Part shown: positions 32,601 through 43,338 of the stretch, one piece after another | Position numbering within the stretch: the stretch's first letter is position 1 | How the letters are laid out: every line of letters starts with the position of its first letter | Assembly (NCBI GenBank): GCA_945910005.1 | Contig: OX246744.1 | Coordinates: 45,442,850-45,506,849 of the forward strand | Direction: 5' to 3' | Source of the DNA: Isoperla grammatica | Taxonomy: Eukaryota; Arthropoda; Insecta; Plecoptera; Perlodidae | Length of the DNA stretch: 64,000 bases | Position numbers and translations under genes: made by a program | Notes under the pieces: model-generated | Databases searched by the model: none | What the model was told of the DNA's origin: nothing | The model's input: only the letters and a program-made list of their open reading frames with translations

Positions 32601-32871
32601 AACCAAAGATATTAATGCTATTGTTGATTTCAGTTGGCTAACGTGCGTCCTTCACAGGGATATTCTTGTACGGAACTTGATTCGCAGACTATGCCGTGTT
32701 ACGATTCACCATCACTGCAAAAAGCTGAATCGAAAGCTGCGGGTCCAGGCTTTCCTGAAGAAGAACGCACTGCAGGAGAGAAACCAGACGAGAGGTGCCG
32801 TAAAAATAGCTCAGAAACAGCGTAAGCCTACAACAGCGCAGAAGCGAATGAAGAAAGTTCTTCATAAGTAA
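29620..32871 (+). CDS. THAP-domain P-element-type transposase, intact ORF
   Basis: Uninterrupted 1,083 codons. The THAP zinc finger occupies residues 1-95: C11, C16, W41, C65 and H68, with AVP at 86-88. A long acidic/Ser/Thr linker follows, with a basic RKKRLYTALTSARKRLNRLE helix, probably coiled coil, near 309-328. The transposase core begins at about 375. Candidate DDE residues are D455 (MFDEV), D545 (CDQG) and E793 (NQDPAENLF). DPPHLLKSLRN at 584-594 matches the insertion region that binds GTP in Drosophila P. The C-terminus has a CxCC motif (928-931) and a basic tail. The protein is longer than Drosophila P (about 750) and human THAP9 (about 900). The open frame argues for recent activity or domestication. 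I found no terminal inverted repeats or target duplication. Confidence 0.93.
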   Translation: MNLAYVGRVHCKVIGCESNRNQHRALSFFRFPSDEVRCALWVERCGNPTLAGVSASELYRYAKLCAKHFPDDQFNNVERKRLIHNAVPGRCTPDGFEGVGLGLVNPVAVIDLGTAEPVADEVAPIPSVAGVDLDDRTVVFMPPVMIACPIIEPATPSQFLVADEHIPFITEEYCVSLDASFVQCTEDINVCKPDVVDIGPSTPNRPLDVVERLSTPKRPLDVADDLQSVKRRQFQASDSSGIGLQLTPTSFSATEPQSEPGTSADFNTPPSSVFQSHANATTSTTKPKSRRSILQSTTGATRVSQLTPRKKRLYTALTSARKRLNRLEKQCSQIGSDFRKATSLRNSSLISEIENDVSPAAARLFAAQLRCGKKKPRGRRWTLQEKILAISIYKRSPRAYRLMQTFMVLPTPRTLISVLNQVPFLPGINQATFDHLRDRVARMPENDRVCTLMFDEVALSHGFHFSEKLDHIIGYEDFGSEGRTTRVANHALVFMIRGLRRKWKQPVAYYFCKDVTPTNTLKKLIVTVTESLQNVGLHVICTVCDQGPTNRAALMSLCLSHKSEVKNPGKFFKIGDEDIAVLYDPPHLLKSLRNSFMKYLVYWDGHKVADWRHVKAFYVMDQRSMFQRAPRLTDKHINPSSLEKMRVNLAAQVFSQRVAAGINSMVADPAIFGETDPDDVFMPSAAVFTAEFLSDVDMLFDSFNGTSIRPIKMKKHRVCYTKKSIHNRFWPQMVKKIDDWKFRAPNSTKTVRSPFQNGWITTIQGAHWVCETLREKYGCKFLQTRRLNQDPAENLFCNIRQHGCDNTNPSCSQFVSALKTCIINKMMKAPTRGSNCEDANLGEELLSDLQSFLVPAVSVVTPDTTSTTCDVDTTDAAQYVAGVDWDAWFDEVRPAVDLQTLPDLPTSERGTVAYVTGYLLKKALDKTCQCCMAELTTSELSTDHIFIEFKERSDDFRCLVYPTSKLTTAVGQSTQIICSFVENQGHTLNVRAQITKDINAIVDFSWLTCVLHRDILVRNLIRRLCRVTIHHHCKKLNRKLRVQAFLKKNALQERNQTRGAVKIAQKQRKPTTAQKRMKKVLHK

Positions 32872-34093
32872 GGCAATTGCAATTTACAATTGTGTTTTGT
32901 AATTGTATTCTAGAGCGGTACCGCATATGACGATAATTCTTCACAATTGAAATCAACATTTTTCTTAACGGTCTTTCCATTTAATTCATAAGCTAATTCC
33001 CTGTGAATTATGCACATACATATTTTGTACATTCATATTTTCATATCTTGTGATCTATTCCAAGATGGCTTCATTATACACTGTCTGCCAAACACGACCA
33101 ACAATACGTATAAACAAAATAGAAGTGGTTGTGGTTGGTTGTACAACCCCTTCTGGTTATGGACGTGCTTGGCATAGTATTTTTACTACCAGCCTGACCG
33201 TCCACATGTAAAAGGCATTCTCATGCGGATTTCTGTATTTACAGATATGCAATTCTTGAGGTTTTCAGAACCAATGTGTTACTGAATAATCAATATGCCT
33301 CCAAGTATCGCACTACTTGCAAAATCTCGTATGTACTTTCGTGATACACAAGGTTCGATATGTACTGAGAAACTGCAACTGAGAGGAGTCGCTGCTGGGC
33401 AAACTAAAACAAGGTTGACCCTTACAACAATGTAATGTGTCCCGAAAGTAATAAACACCTGGCAAGCCCCTGGTAAGTTCAGTGGACTGGTGATGTTGTT
33501 CCTTGTCATTATCGTGATACGTATTTGAGAGTTTGTGATGAGTGAGAACGTAGCTGGCATAATGTTGATGATAATGACTAATGAGGCTAATAATCCCTCA
33601 TTTGTTGCATTTGTATAAAATTACAATTGCAGGGTTCCACTGCTCTTTGCGTGTAACCAGGGTCATCAAAGCCCAACTCGCTACCTTCCCGTGGTGTGAC
33701 CCGTTAGTAGACAGTCTTCAACTCTCGAACTAAAGGCGAGCTTAAATTGGCAATTAATTCCTTACGCATGATTTTGCGACGGACCGTTAAATATTTGGCC
33801 TGCCGCTTCGATTGGCTTTGGCCAAACAAGCTGCTCGGCGAACTAAATGTATGTACCGTTCTTACTGTATTTACCTTATTAGATTTATTTAATATATTGA
33901 TTTATTTATTTTTGTAGGGCCTATTTATTTTCTGCAGTGTTGTTTCCGGTTATTTTTGTAGGCTAATTTCTTTGTTTGTAATGTATTTTGTGTTTTTCAG
34001 CTCCCAGTTGTGTGATTTATATCATATTTTACGTGCTTCTTGAGGGCTGGTTCTATGTTGTTTTAGGGCCAGGCTAACTGATCCCCATTTATG

Positions 34094-34269
34094 AATAAAC
34101 TTTGTTGTTTGCTTGTTACATGCCATGTGTTAACCTTAACATTATACTCATTACTTGTTACAGGCCATTGTGTTATATTTTATTTATTTATTTAAATGTA
34201 CCTATTGCACAAATACCATCTTTACTACTCATTGTTATTTTTTGTTCTTAGAATCCCCACACTAATAAA
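34094..34269 (+). terminator. Candidate polyadenylation signals
   Basis: AATAAA occurs at 34094-34099 and 34264-34269, 1.2-1.4 kb past the transposase stop on the plus strand. In AT-rich DNA such hexamers are common, so this is weak. Confidence 0.25.
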
Positions 34270-34618
34270 CAAGTGAACTTCATTTATGCTTTATGACTTA
34301 ATCCCTTACTAAATCATCTAGCATTTGTATAGGCAATTTAATTTCAAATGCATATACAGTATTAAATAATAATTAAAAATTTAAGATCATGAATATACAA
34401 CTGATTGTTAACTAGGGCTTAAAAACCATAATTATTTAGTTCTCTTCATATTTGTCAATATCAACTGAGAAGTGTATATTATCATTTTGAACATCTAATT
34501 GCCTGTAACTTGTTAGTTAGATTTCCTCAATCCTTGACCATCCTTGAGAATTTGAAATGAAGAGTGATTTTAATTTCAATAATATAATTTCAACTGTAAT
34601 ACAAATATTCACTAATAA

Positions 34619-34850
34619 TTTTGTATTGCAATTAAATGTGACTATATTTCACTAAAAATGATTAAAATTGGTATAATTACCAAATAAAATCATCATTTTT
34701 AGTGAAGAATACTAATATATTTTTATTACATGCAATAAAATATGAGTATATATTCACTAAAAATGATTATATTGGTAAAAATTATCAAATAAAGTAATCA
34801 TTTTTAGTGAAGAACACTCACATTTTATTGCAAATACAAAATTATAATTA
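34619..34850. repeat. Foldback element with nested inverted repeats
   Basis: The left TTTTGTATTGCAATTAAATG and the right ATTTTATTGCAAATACAAAA are inverted. Inside, TCACTAAAAATGATTA and its complement TAATCATTTTTAGTGA occur twice each, so two small hairpins sit in tandem inside a larger one. About 230 bp. Probably a MITE. Confidence 0.7.
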
Positions 34851-34886
34851 AACAATTTAAAACTTCTCGATTTTAAATAAGGCGCG

Positions 34887-35075
34887 CTAGGCCGCCATTT
34901 TGAATTTAGTACCGTAAACACTTCTGAGATAGCGCCAGAGTCGCTGCCGGTTGAACAGTCCACTACTTATTAGCGCACAAGCTCGTTCCGGGCAGATGCA
35001 TATCTTCCTACGAAGTAGGTATAGGTTATCTTGGAGCTCAACCAGCAGAGCCGACATATTGCCAATCCACGGCAA
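34887..35075 (-). other. GC-richer island with YY1-like site; 62-codon frame
   Basis: An island of higher GC in AT-rich intergenic DNA. On the minus strand a 62-codon frame ends KFKMAA inside CAAAATGGCGGCC, a YY1-type motif, which looks more like a promoter than a stop region. The peptide has no recognisable domain. It could be a cryptic minus-strand promoter or a transposon remnant. Confidence 0.3.
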
Positions 35076-35777
35076 CGAAACAAAATGTTCAAACTTAGAA
35101 ATAGCTATCTCTTAATAACTAAAATTATTATAATACCAGCGTGTATTTAATCGAATGCTTGCTGTTTTTGTCGAATGTTATTTAAAAATAATCGTTTTTT
35201 TTTTTAGATTTAAAGTAATAAAATATTTCAGTCTAATTTGCGTTTTGTTGGCTCAGCTGTATCCTACGTGACAAATGAGATGGAAACCATGGTTGAAACT
35301 GGTCAAATCAAAAATTATTTTAGGAGTAATTTGGGCACAGTGGTAATTGTAATACATTATTATATAACCAATTCCCCCCTGAAGTTATGTGTCATAGTTC
35401 AAAACTTGGCAGTAAACATTTGACCCACGTACTAACAAAATGCAAACTAGCACTCCACCCTAGCTTACCTTGAATTTTCAAAAGTTGACAACACAATCAT
35501 AATACTATGTGGAATATCACACAGCTGTTGTATTGTTTAATCATTGGTTTAAATAACAAACCAAATTTGCCAAATAATATATTTTATCTTATAATGATAA
35601 TAAATCTGGCTTTCTACATTCTTTATCCATTAACATTATTATATCCAACGTCTTTATAATTTTAAACTATTTTTCAAATGCATGGTTAACAGTGTAATAG
35701 ATTTTGCTATTAAACTTGTTAAAACTATTTTGTTTGAGGGAACTTCAATGTTTAATCAATAACACATGACGTCCACT

Positions 35778-35895
35778 ACAGGTATCATTGTCTTTATTAT
35801 ATCAATAACAAGTAAAGGACCCTTATACTACAGGTGTATCATTATCTTTATTATATCAATAACAAGTAAAGGAGGTACCCTTATACTCCTATACC
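35778..35895. repeat. Tandem duplication of about 60 bp
   Basis: Two adjacent copies share CTTTATTATATCAATAACAA followed by GTAAAGGA and CCCTTATACT. Confidence 0.85.
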
Positions 35896-36315
35896 CATGT
35901 CCAAACCCAGGTCATGGTATTGATCAAATTTATTAAATATATTTTGCAAAAACTTTCTCCCCTTAGGTATATTTTTTTATTTTTGTCCCCACTTCCAGTT
36001 TGATTTTCCATCCATATGACAAAGATAATGTGTCTTCACAGTTTGTACAAACCCATTTAGCTGCTTCTGTGATGGTCCTGCATGGGCATTTGTGGGTTTG
36101 ATTGGGGAGGGGGATTGCTCACGACAAAAAACCCAAGGCTAGCCAGTGTTTGAATTCCTAATAATTCATCAGTTTTTCAAGTTGCTCAGCTGAATTTGTT
36201 AGCTAACACAAACACAAATGTAAATGTCATAATTATTAATTACCACACCTAGGAATTATGTTCGGTTACAAGGATTGTTTGAATGGTTTGATGATCATGG
36301 CACTTCACTTCATTG

Positions 36316-36777
36316 GGTATGTTCCGAAACTAGCTGAATAGGGCCTATGCCATTTCCGTGCTGAGGCCATTCCGTAACCTGCTGGAAATCATTGGCCGAG
36401 CGTTCCGTAACTATATCTAGCATCATGAAAACGCCAGCCGGTTCAATCGGGGGCATCTGCCAGTGCCAGTATTCACAAATCATGGCTGCGTTTCCAAAAT
36501 GCAATTATTTAAAAGGTCGTCAAATATTCAGGAATTACATAATTTCACCGTTATTTACACCATGCTTTGCAGGATTTTATTATCTTTCATTTCGTGTTCG
36601 TTATTATTGGAAAACGATTACAATATTGTTTTATTCATTTCATTACAAATTTTTCGGGCACATTTTCTCCATCTTTTCGCTTGTAGGCGTTCCGAAACAC
36701 TTGACAAAATGTGACGCTAGGACGTGCTAGCTGATGCTGGAACCCTATCATTTACAGGAGGTTTCGAAATGTATCCA
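36316..36777. mobile_element. MITE-like element, GGGTATGTTCCGAAAC ends
   Basis: The left GGGTATGTTCCGAAACT and the right GGTTTCGAAATGTATCC are imperfect inverted repeats. A relative with GGGTACATTTCGAGGCTC ends is at 46336-46709. Short frames inside are not gene-like. Confidence 0.45.
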
Positions 36778-38474
36778 TTCTGATCACCATTGACATAAAT
36801 CCTTAGGTTTACATTTTCTTTACTTCTCTCAATTTTTATGTTCTTCTATAGTAGTAGTTTGTATTCTTCTTAGATTATTTAAAAAAAATAATATTACTTT
36901 ATCTTTGTTATGGTTTTCCTTGTATATTGTGTAGTTGTATTTATTCTCCTTCTGTGTAAATCAGTTTTTTAACTGAATTAACACTAGTACATAAATAATG
37001 AAGTAAAATACAAAATCAGCATATCAATTTTAAATTTTAACATGCATCTATGTAGATAGCATTTTAGAGAAAGAGTAACAACTTGCAGCTCCACGTCAGC
37101 AGCATAGGCCCTACTATAGAGTAATTTATTCACACAGTAACCAGTCACTTCTCAAGAGGATGGACATATAAAACAAAGCTTCATCAGAGAAAAGGTACTT
37201 ACAATAATGTAAAGTAAGTCAGTCTCAACACACATTATTATGAAACTGTATTTATTTACGTATCTTGGTAATAATTCAAATACATTTATGAAACAAATCG
37301 TTGGCATTTACAAATAGTATTAAAATTGTTGTGTACAGTTTGAAATGTATCATAAAATTTTTCATAATATAGAAGCGCATCTTAACATATTTTATTTATC
37401 GTAATAAAAATATACTTTCCAATTATCATTAACATTGCGATATGTACAAAGGCCTAGTAAGACTTTGTGCAAATAACGTTTACGTAACTATTTACAGACT
37501 ACGGCGCCACGTGTTTTTTCCCCAAGTATTGTGGCCGTGAAACGCTCGCTAACACAGATTCGGCCACAGGAACGCTTGTCTTTACTCTCGTCCGTTATTC
37601 TAAAACGTAGGCGGACTCTCATTTACATAACACTTAAGCGGAAGGCACCTCGAAACATGCAAGACTTCAAAATATTTCTTACTTTGTTCTTAAAATATAT
37701 TTTATTAGTACATATCCTGCGCCATTCAATGCCATTACCGCACAACTGGCATTTTCCTTTCCAAATTACCTAACACAGACTACAGTATTATGGCACCATT
37801 CCATCGTATACTATGTACAACTAAACATATTTTAAATATCATTGCCATACAAATATAATGGCTAACTACTGTTCGATTTCACCAATAATTTAGAAAAGAT
37901 ATTTTCAGTCAATATTGACAATTTGGAAATTTAAAAATTATCTTCAATAAACAATCATGCCACCTCAACAGCCAACCAGAAATGTACATCATCACAAATC
38001 ACAGACATACTTTTTTTTCAATCTAGTTAATATTTACAACATAAATGTATTTATTTAAAAAGTGAGATTTTATACCAAAAGCAGTTTGTTCGACGTAACT
38101 AAAATCATGATAAAAGAGAACATTTATCGAAGTACATTCGGAGGGTGACATAATTCATAGGTAGGATACAACAGTAGCCCTAATTTCATTTCTCGAGTAC
38201 ATGCATAACATTAACAGAGAGATAGGCCTGTACAACATGGTCTTCGTGGAAAATAAGCAACACAGATTGTACTTGAAACTTCCGTCAGTATGAAATGTAC
38301 AGTCATGGTGATATAGATCTCACATTGGAACCCAATGCAATTAGAACATAGTCAATAAATTTAAGTTGACATTACTCATATTTTATTAATTAGATTGATT
38401 GAAATTTAAACAAAAGATCGAACTTTTGTGCTCGTGATAATTTAGATTTAATATGTAGGCTAATCAACTGCAAA

Positions 38475-38475
<1 letters not shown>

Positions 38476-38534
<59 letters not shown>
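38476..38534. repeat. (ATT)n microsatellite
   Basis: About 19 uninterrupted ATT units. Confidence 0.97.
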
Positions 38535-41351
38535 TATACAAACGTCAACAATATCGTACTCAATTATTAAAAATAGGAAGAAAATATAACAGAAATGTGT
38601 AGATTAGATTTGAGATTTTGAAGTTTTTACTTGAAGCATTGACAATATGGAACTGAGTTCTTCAAAAATTGTAACTACAGTATTGTGTAATGTCCACATC
38701 TCGAATTATGTAAACAGAGAGAGGAAGCTAAACAAGAGAGTCAATCCTTATAATTTAATCTCATTGCCTGGGTTCCAACTACTGAACAACACTTCTAATC
38801 TAAAATATGTCATATTATGTGTTGTGAGCAAGTGTTCCATTTGTACAAACAAGCTAATAGAGGATACATAATATTTGACTACATTGTGCCAGAAATAGGT
38901 AATTTAAAATACACCATATATGATTGACTGTCAAAACGAATAGTTGAATATCAATAACCCCAAGTTAACATGCTTACCAACTGAAGTACAGGGCAATAGG
39001 TGCACTTACTCCAATAAAGATGTGTTGCCGTAAGTTATGGATCAAGGTAGTCTGTAGGAGATCTATATTTTGATAGTTTTTTTTTTTTTAGTATTGGTGG
39101 GCATCGACGCGTCCTTACATTTCACTAGATGATTATTGTATTGATAGAATATTGATTGTCGGTTAGTTGTTGATAAATTCGTGCACACGTACACCCATAG
39201 CCATAGCCATACAAATATAATAAATATGGGATCTTATGAACATTGAATATATCTTAAATGGCAGTCAGTAGCCTGGTAAGATCAAACTGCCTGCTCCACA
39301 CATAATAGTGCATAATTTCTCTGGCAATATGTATCATAAAACAAACCATAATATAGCTAACTAGACTATGTACGTATAGTTGACAATATTCTCGGATGGT
39401 GTCGCAGCCAAATCTATTATTTCACGTTGAGATTCTATATTTTATCGTGGCAATGTAAGTAAGAGTAATAGATATACAGGACAGATGATTGTCAGTCACA
39501 GAAAACACAACACGACCAATGTACGTTGCAAGATACAACACGACAAATATCGCAAGAATGTTCCTATCGGGCAACCTATCAACCAATATTTGCACGAAAC
39601 AAATGCAGATTGACGTTGGCGATACGTAACGTAAATTACCCCCGTTAAACACTCGTTGACTACGTGGGAGTACATGACCTCCATTAAACACGCAAGGGTT
39701 AGGATTATCATCGCCAAGGTCTGACCTCCAACCTTTTACAATATTTGGTAAAATATGGAATTAGGATACTACCGTAAGAACTTAGCAAGAGATGAAACAA
39801 TTGAACTCCCGTTAACTCTCCGAAACACAAGTATAGAAGTGTACGGACCTTCTAGAAAACTGAGACCAAGTGGGAAAGAAAGGTATATTTAAACTGTTCT
39901 ATCTTACACCAAAGCAAAATCTCCAAATGAAAAACTGCAGGTACAGAGTTGTTCAATATATGTTATGCATAGAGCCCCGTGAAATTCGCATTTACTATAA
40001 AATCGAAAAGTGAAAAATGGAATTTCTTTTACAAAAGTTCTCGAACTTCGGTAGGGTTACGCATCTAATAAAAGGTTTTTCCTTGCGAATTCAAGCGAAA
40101 AACTCCATTTCATGCGATAGGCATGAAATTTACAAATCCACGCTAATTACGGCGAATTCTCTCGAGTTTAAGCAACAATCATAAAAAATGCGAAAAAAAA
40201 AATACATTTTTGTCACTTTCCTGAACATTCCATTCCACTATTTCTAGTAAGTTACTAGGCCTATTTTAGTTTTTATTGTATCCATAGTGTCAATGAACAA
40301 TCTCAATAAAAAAAGTAATTTTTTGATCACAAGTTTTGGACCACGTATGATATTTTGTTGCTAAATCCCGATAAAAACTAATTATTACTAGAATTTTGCC
40401 TTTTTTAAACTAATTAATGCTAAATTTTTGAGAATACATGCAAAAAAAACATAATGCTAAATTCACGGGGCTCTCGTTATGTACACAAGATTGTATTAAT
40501 ATAATTCTAACGTGATTGCGTCTCACGTCTCTTAATTGTGGAAACGCACACAAGTGAATCCAAGGCACTGAATTCGACGAAACACGTCAATCAACACGGA
40601 ACGCTTCACACTCGCAGTGATCGAGTTTTACCGGCAAGCGCAATCGAGAGACGCAGACCCGAACTGTACACTGTCAAATGCCCGTCGAGACCGCTCGGTA
40701 ACACGATCGTTCGTTACGCGTAAATAAATACTAGGCGTGCGGGAATCCACGTGTATGGTTGGAATCTTAATTACGTATTTTTCAAGTACTGAACGGCATC
40801 ACTAATGTACGTTTCATCCATCTTAGTAAATCTTATAAGAATTCAGAAACTGAAGCACCATACAGAACGATTTTTAAATATTTGACACTAAAATCAGCAC
40901 TTGAAGAATTTGGACTATCACGGATTCACACACCTAATTCAACAGTGTACTAAAACGATTACACAATAAACTCATACTCGTAGTCTTACATCATAAATAT
41001 CAATGTTACAATAGGTACCTGTATAATGTTCACCATATCATACATTTCATCTTCATACATTAACAACACATACTTAATCATTAATGAACCAGTAAAATAA
41101 CACTACCAAGGGTATGTAGTATGACCTACGTATGGTTATTAGTTATGTTGGTCCACAATACTTTACTACTATGCGCAGTCACGATATTGTAACTAATATG
41201 GCGACAGAACCAGACATGTATTGAAACATTGGTCAAAACAGAAGAGTGAAAATTAAAATCTAAAATAAAATAAACGAAAACAAAGGTATATCACAAGCAA
41301 GTGTTAGCACGATTAGTTACGACAGTGAAAAAAGTCAGCGTTTATCACCTA

Positions 41352-42477
41352 CAGTAAAACCCCGATGGATCGTTCCCGCATCGGTCGTTTTCCCGCCATG
41401 ATCGCTATATTTAGAAAGTTTTTGTAAAAGTCCCATTTAAACAATGTTAAATTTTCCCGCATCCACCGTTCCTCAATCGATCGTTTTCCTCGCTGTATCG
41501 TTCAAAATGTTGCCATTCTCAATGTTAAATTTACCCTAATGGATCGTTTTCGACCAACCGAGCGAGTATGTGTGGCCTGTGCTGTTCCACCACTGATATC
41601 TCCTTCCACCCGCTACTGAACTGGCAACAGCGGACTCGCTATAAATAGACCGCCAATGAATAGACCGGTTCCTCCCCCCCCCCCCCCCCTCCCACACTCC
41701 GGAGCGCGCCCAAGCATCGTCGCATCGTTGAGTCATTGTGTTTGTACAATGCTCGAGCCTTCACAACAGCTAGCCAACCCCCTCCCACCACTTTCAACCT
41801 GTTGCTGCAGGCTTTGTTTGTTCAGTCCAGTTCAGTCTTTCCGAGTTCACCGACCATGTTTAGTTAAAATGGCAGTGTGTTTCATTTACGCACGAGTGTT
41901 TTGCTAATAATATTGAGATGTTCTAGTGTCGTGTTTTCTAAGAGATTGTATTTTTGTTTTATTGAGTTGAGGCATGAAGTCGAGTGCGTCGAACCGTGGA
42001 CTCGTGGAGATTAGTTATCTGTGCGTAGAGTGATTTGTTAGCTTTCTCAACTTCTCCAGCTGTTGGAGGGCGTGGCCTCCACTGTCGTCTGCACTGTGTG
42101 CCCGAGTGGCAGAGTAGGCGGGCCTGACACATCGCGAATGTGGCGGCCAGCTGAAGCTTATAGTTGCCTACAGTACAACGTACGGTAGGCTTAGCCGTCT
42201 GAATTAACTTACTTCACCTACATATTTTAACTTCATTGTGCATATTTAACTTACTTATTAACACCATTAAATAACTAAATTGGTATATTCTTGTGTGACT
42301 AATTATTTCAAATGAAAAACCCTAGAAAAATCCTTTTTTTAATTTTTTTTTTTTTTTTTTTATATACCTAACTAGGCTTATTACATCGTTTTATTGAATT
42401 TCCCGTTTTGACCGTTTTCCTCGATCCATCGTTTTTTTGTACTCTACCATGGAAAACGATCGATAGGGGTTTTACTG
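41352..42477. mobile_element. 1.13-kb pogo/Tigger-type element (copy B)
   Basis: Same ends as copy A (18650-19778) with TA on both sides (41350-41351, 42478-42479). About a dozen substitutions and a few homopolymer or short indels separate the copies, so they are roughly 98-99% alike by eye. It keeps the CTATAAATAG box, poly-C tract and the [12 protein letters not shown] mini-frame. Probably within the formin 3' UTR or just beyond it. Confidence 0.88.
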
Positions 42478-42939
42478 TATAGTATAAAATCTGGCATATA
42501 AAACGTACTTCCTATACAAACAACACACTCAGGCGGAGGACTGGTACCAATGTTAAACCCATCGCACAAGATTGCCATCCTTCCCTCACATCTCAATTGA
42601 CGGAAACGCTAGTTAACACGGATAATGATAGCAATTTCTTTCCATAAGCACTATATAATGTAAGCAGGCCTACGTGTGAAACAGTCAAATAACCATGAAA
42701 ATATTGGAGATTCTCTAACTGTGCTTACGAAATGAAATGATTAGCATAATTAATTAGTTATTTTGGCGTGTCGCGGTGATTTAAAAACGGTCACTCTCAT
42801 ACGGTTTTAACATTGAGTCCAGCCCAGCCCCTTCGTAACGACTTTTGAAACGTCTATATAATACAAAATGTATCCCCGACCGTACGAGAGTCCCTCGAAC
42901 GATCGAAATTGTCGACTGAGTTCACTTCCGCTCGGAACT

Positions 42940-43150
42940 CTTGTGCTGTGCGCGACAGCCGGTTGCTAGAACTCTGGAACTCTCTCTTCCATGGTGTTAG
43001 AACTCTTATCTCCTTCGTGGTGTTAGAACTCTTATCTCCTTTATGGTGCTAGAACTCTTATCACCTCCGTTGTGCCTGACAGCTAGAACTCTTATGAGTG
43101 ACAGCTAGAACTCTATGCGTGACGGCTACAACTCTATCTCCTCCATGGTG
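42940..43150. repeat. About 31-bp repeats derived from the formin stop-codon region
   Basis: Degenerate copies of GGAGATAAGAGTTCTA on the minus strand run from the last formin codons into the 3' UTR: the true end is GAGATAGAGTTGTAG, followed by five or six relatives. GTGCGCGACAG occurs both in the coding exon and again near 42945, so part of the last exon is included. Confidence 0.75.
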
Positions 43151-43338
43151 CGCGACAGTCTGTTGTTGTCGATGCGTCTACGCTGGCTCCTGCGTACGGC
43201 GTCCGCCCGCCTGTAAGGTTCGCTCTTCAACCCAAGCAGGATGTCCTCCAGAGCTCCGTTGTAGACGTCGTCCTGGTGAAGTAGTTTCTTCTCCTGGACT
43301 TGACGAGTCTTGTTCTTCAGTTCGTTGATGACAGCGTC
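43126..43338 (-). CDS. Frl: Formin exon 12 (DAD, stop)
   Basis: 213 nt with stop. [20 protein letters not shown], then [20 protein letters not shown] and a basic RRSQRRR. This is a diaphanous-autoregulatory-type motif (amphipathic helix plus basic cluster) that would bind the FH3 region to hold the protein inactive. The frame ends EEIEL and TAG at 43128-43126. Confidence 0.94.
   Translation of the reverse strand, partial: DAVINELKNKTRQVQEKKLLHQDDVYNGALEDILLGLKSEPYRRADAVRRSQRRRIDNNRLSRTMEEIEL

Larger units (their letters stand above)
32872..43125. other. Convergent intergenic region and probable formin 3' UTR
   Basis: No reading frame with family features. The plus-strand transposase gene and the minus-strand formin converge here. 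A long formin 3' UTR could reach down towards 37.2 kb, but no decisive poly(A) signal can be chosen. Elements inside are listed separately; 32.9-34.6, 35.1-36.3 and 36.8-41.3 kb otherwise hold AT-rich DNA in which I see nothing. Confidence 0.5.

Noticed and set aside
29620..32871. Terminal inverted repeats of a complete P element around the transposase ORF
   Set aside because: I compared flanks by eye from about 28.7 to 35 kb and saw no convincing 20-30 bp inverted pair with an 8-bp duplication, so element boundaries are not reported.
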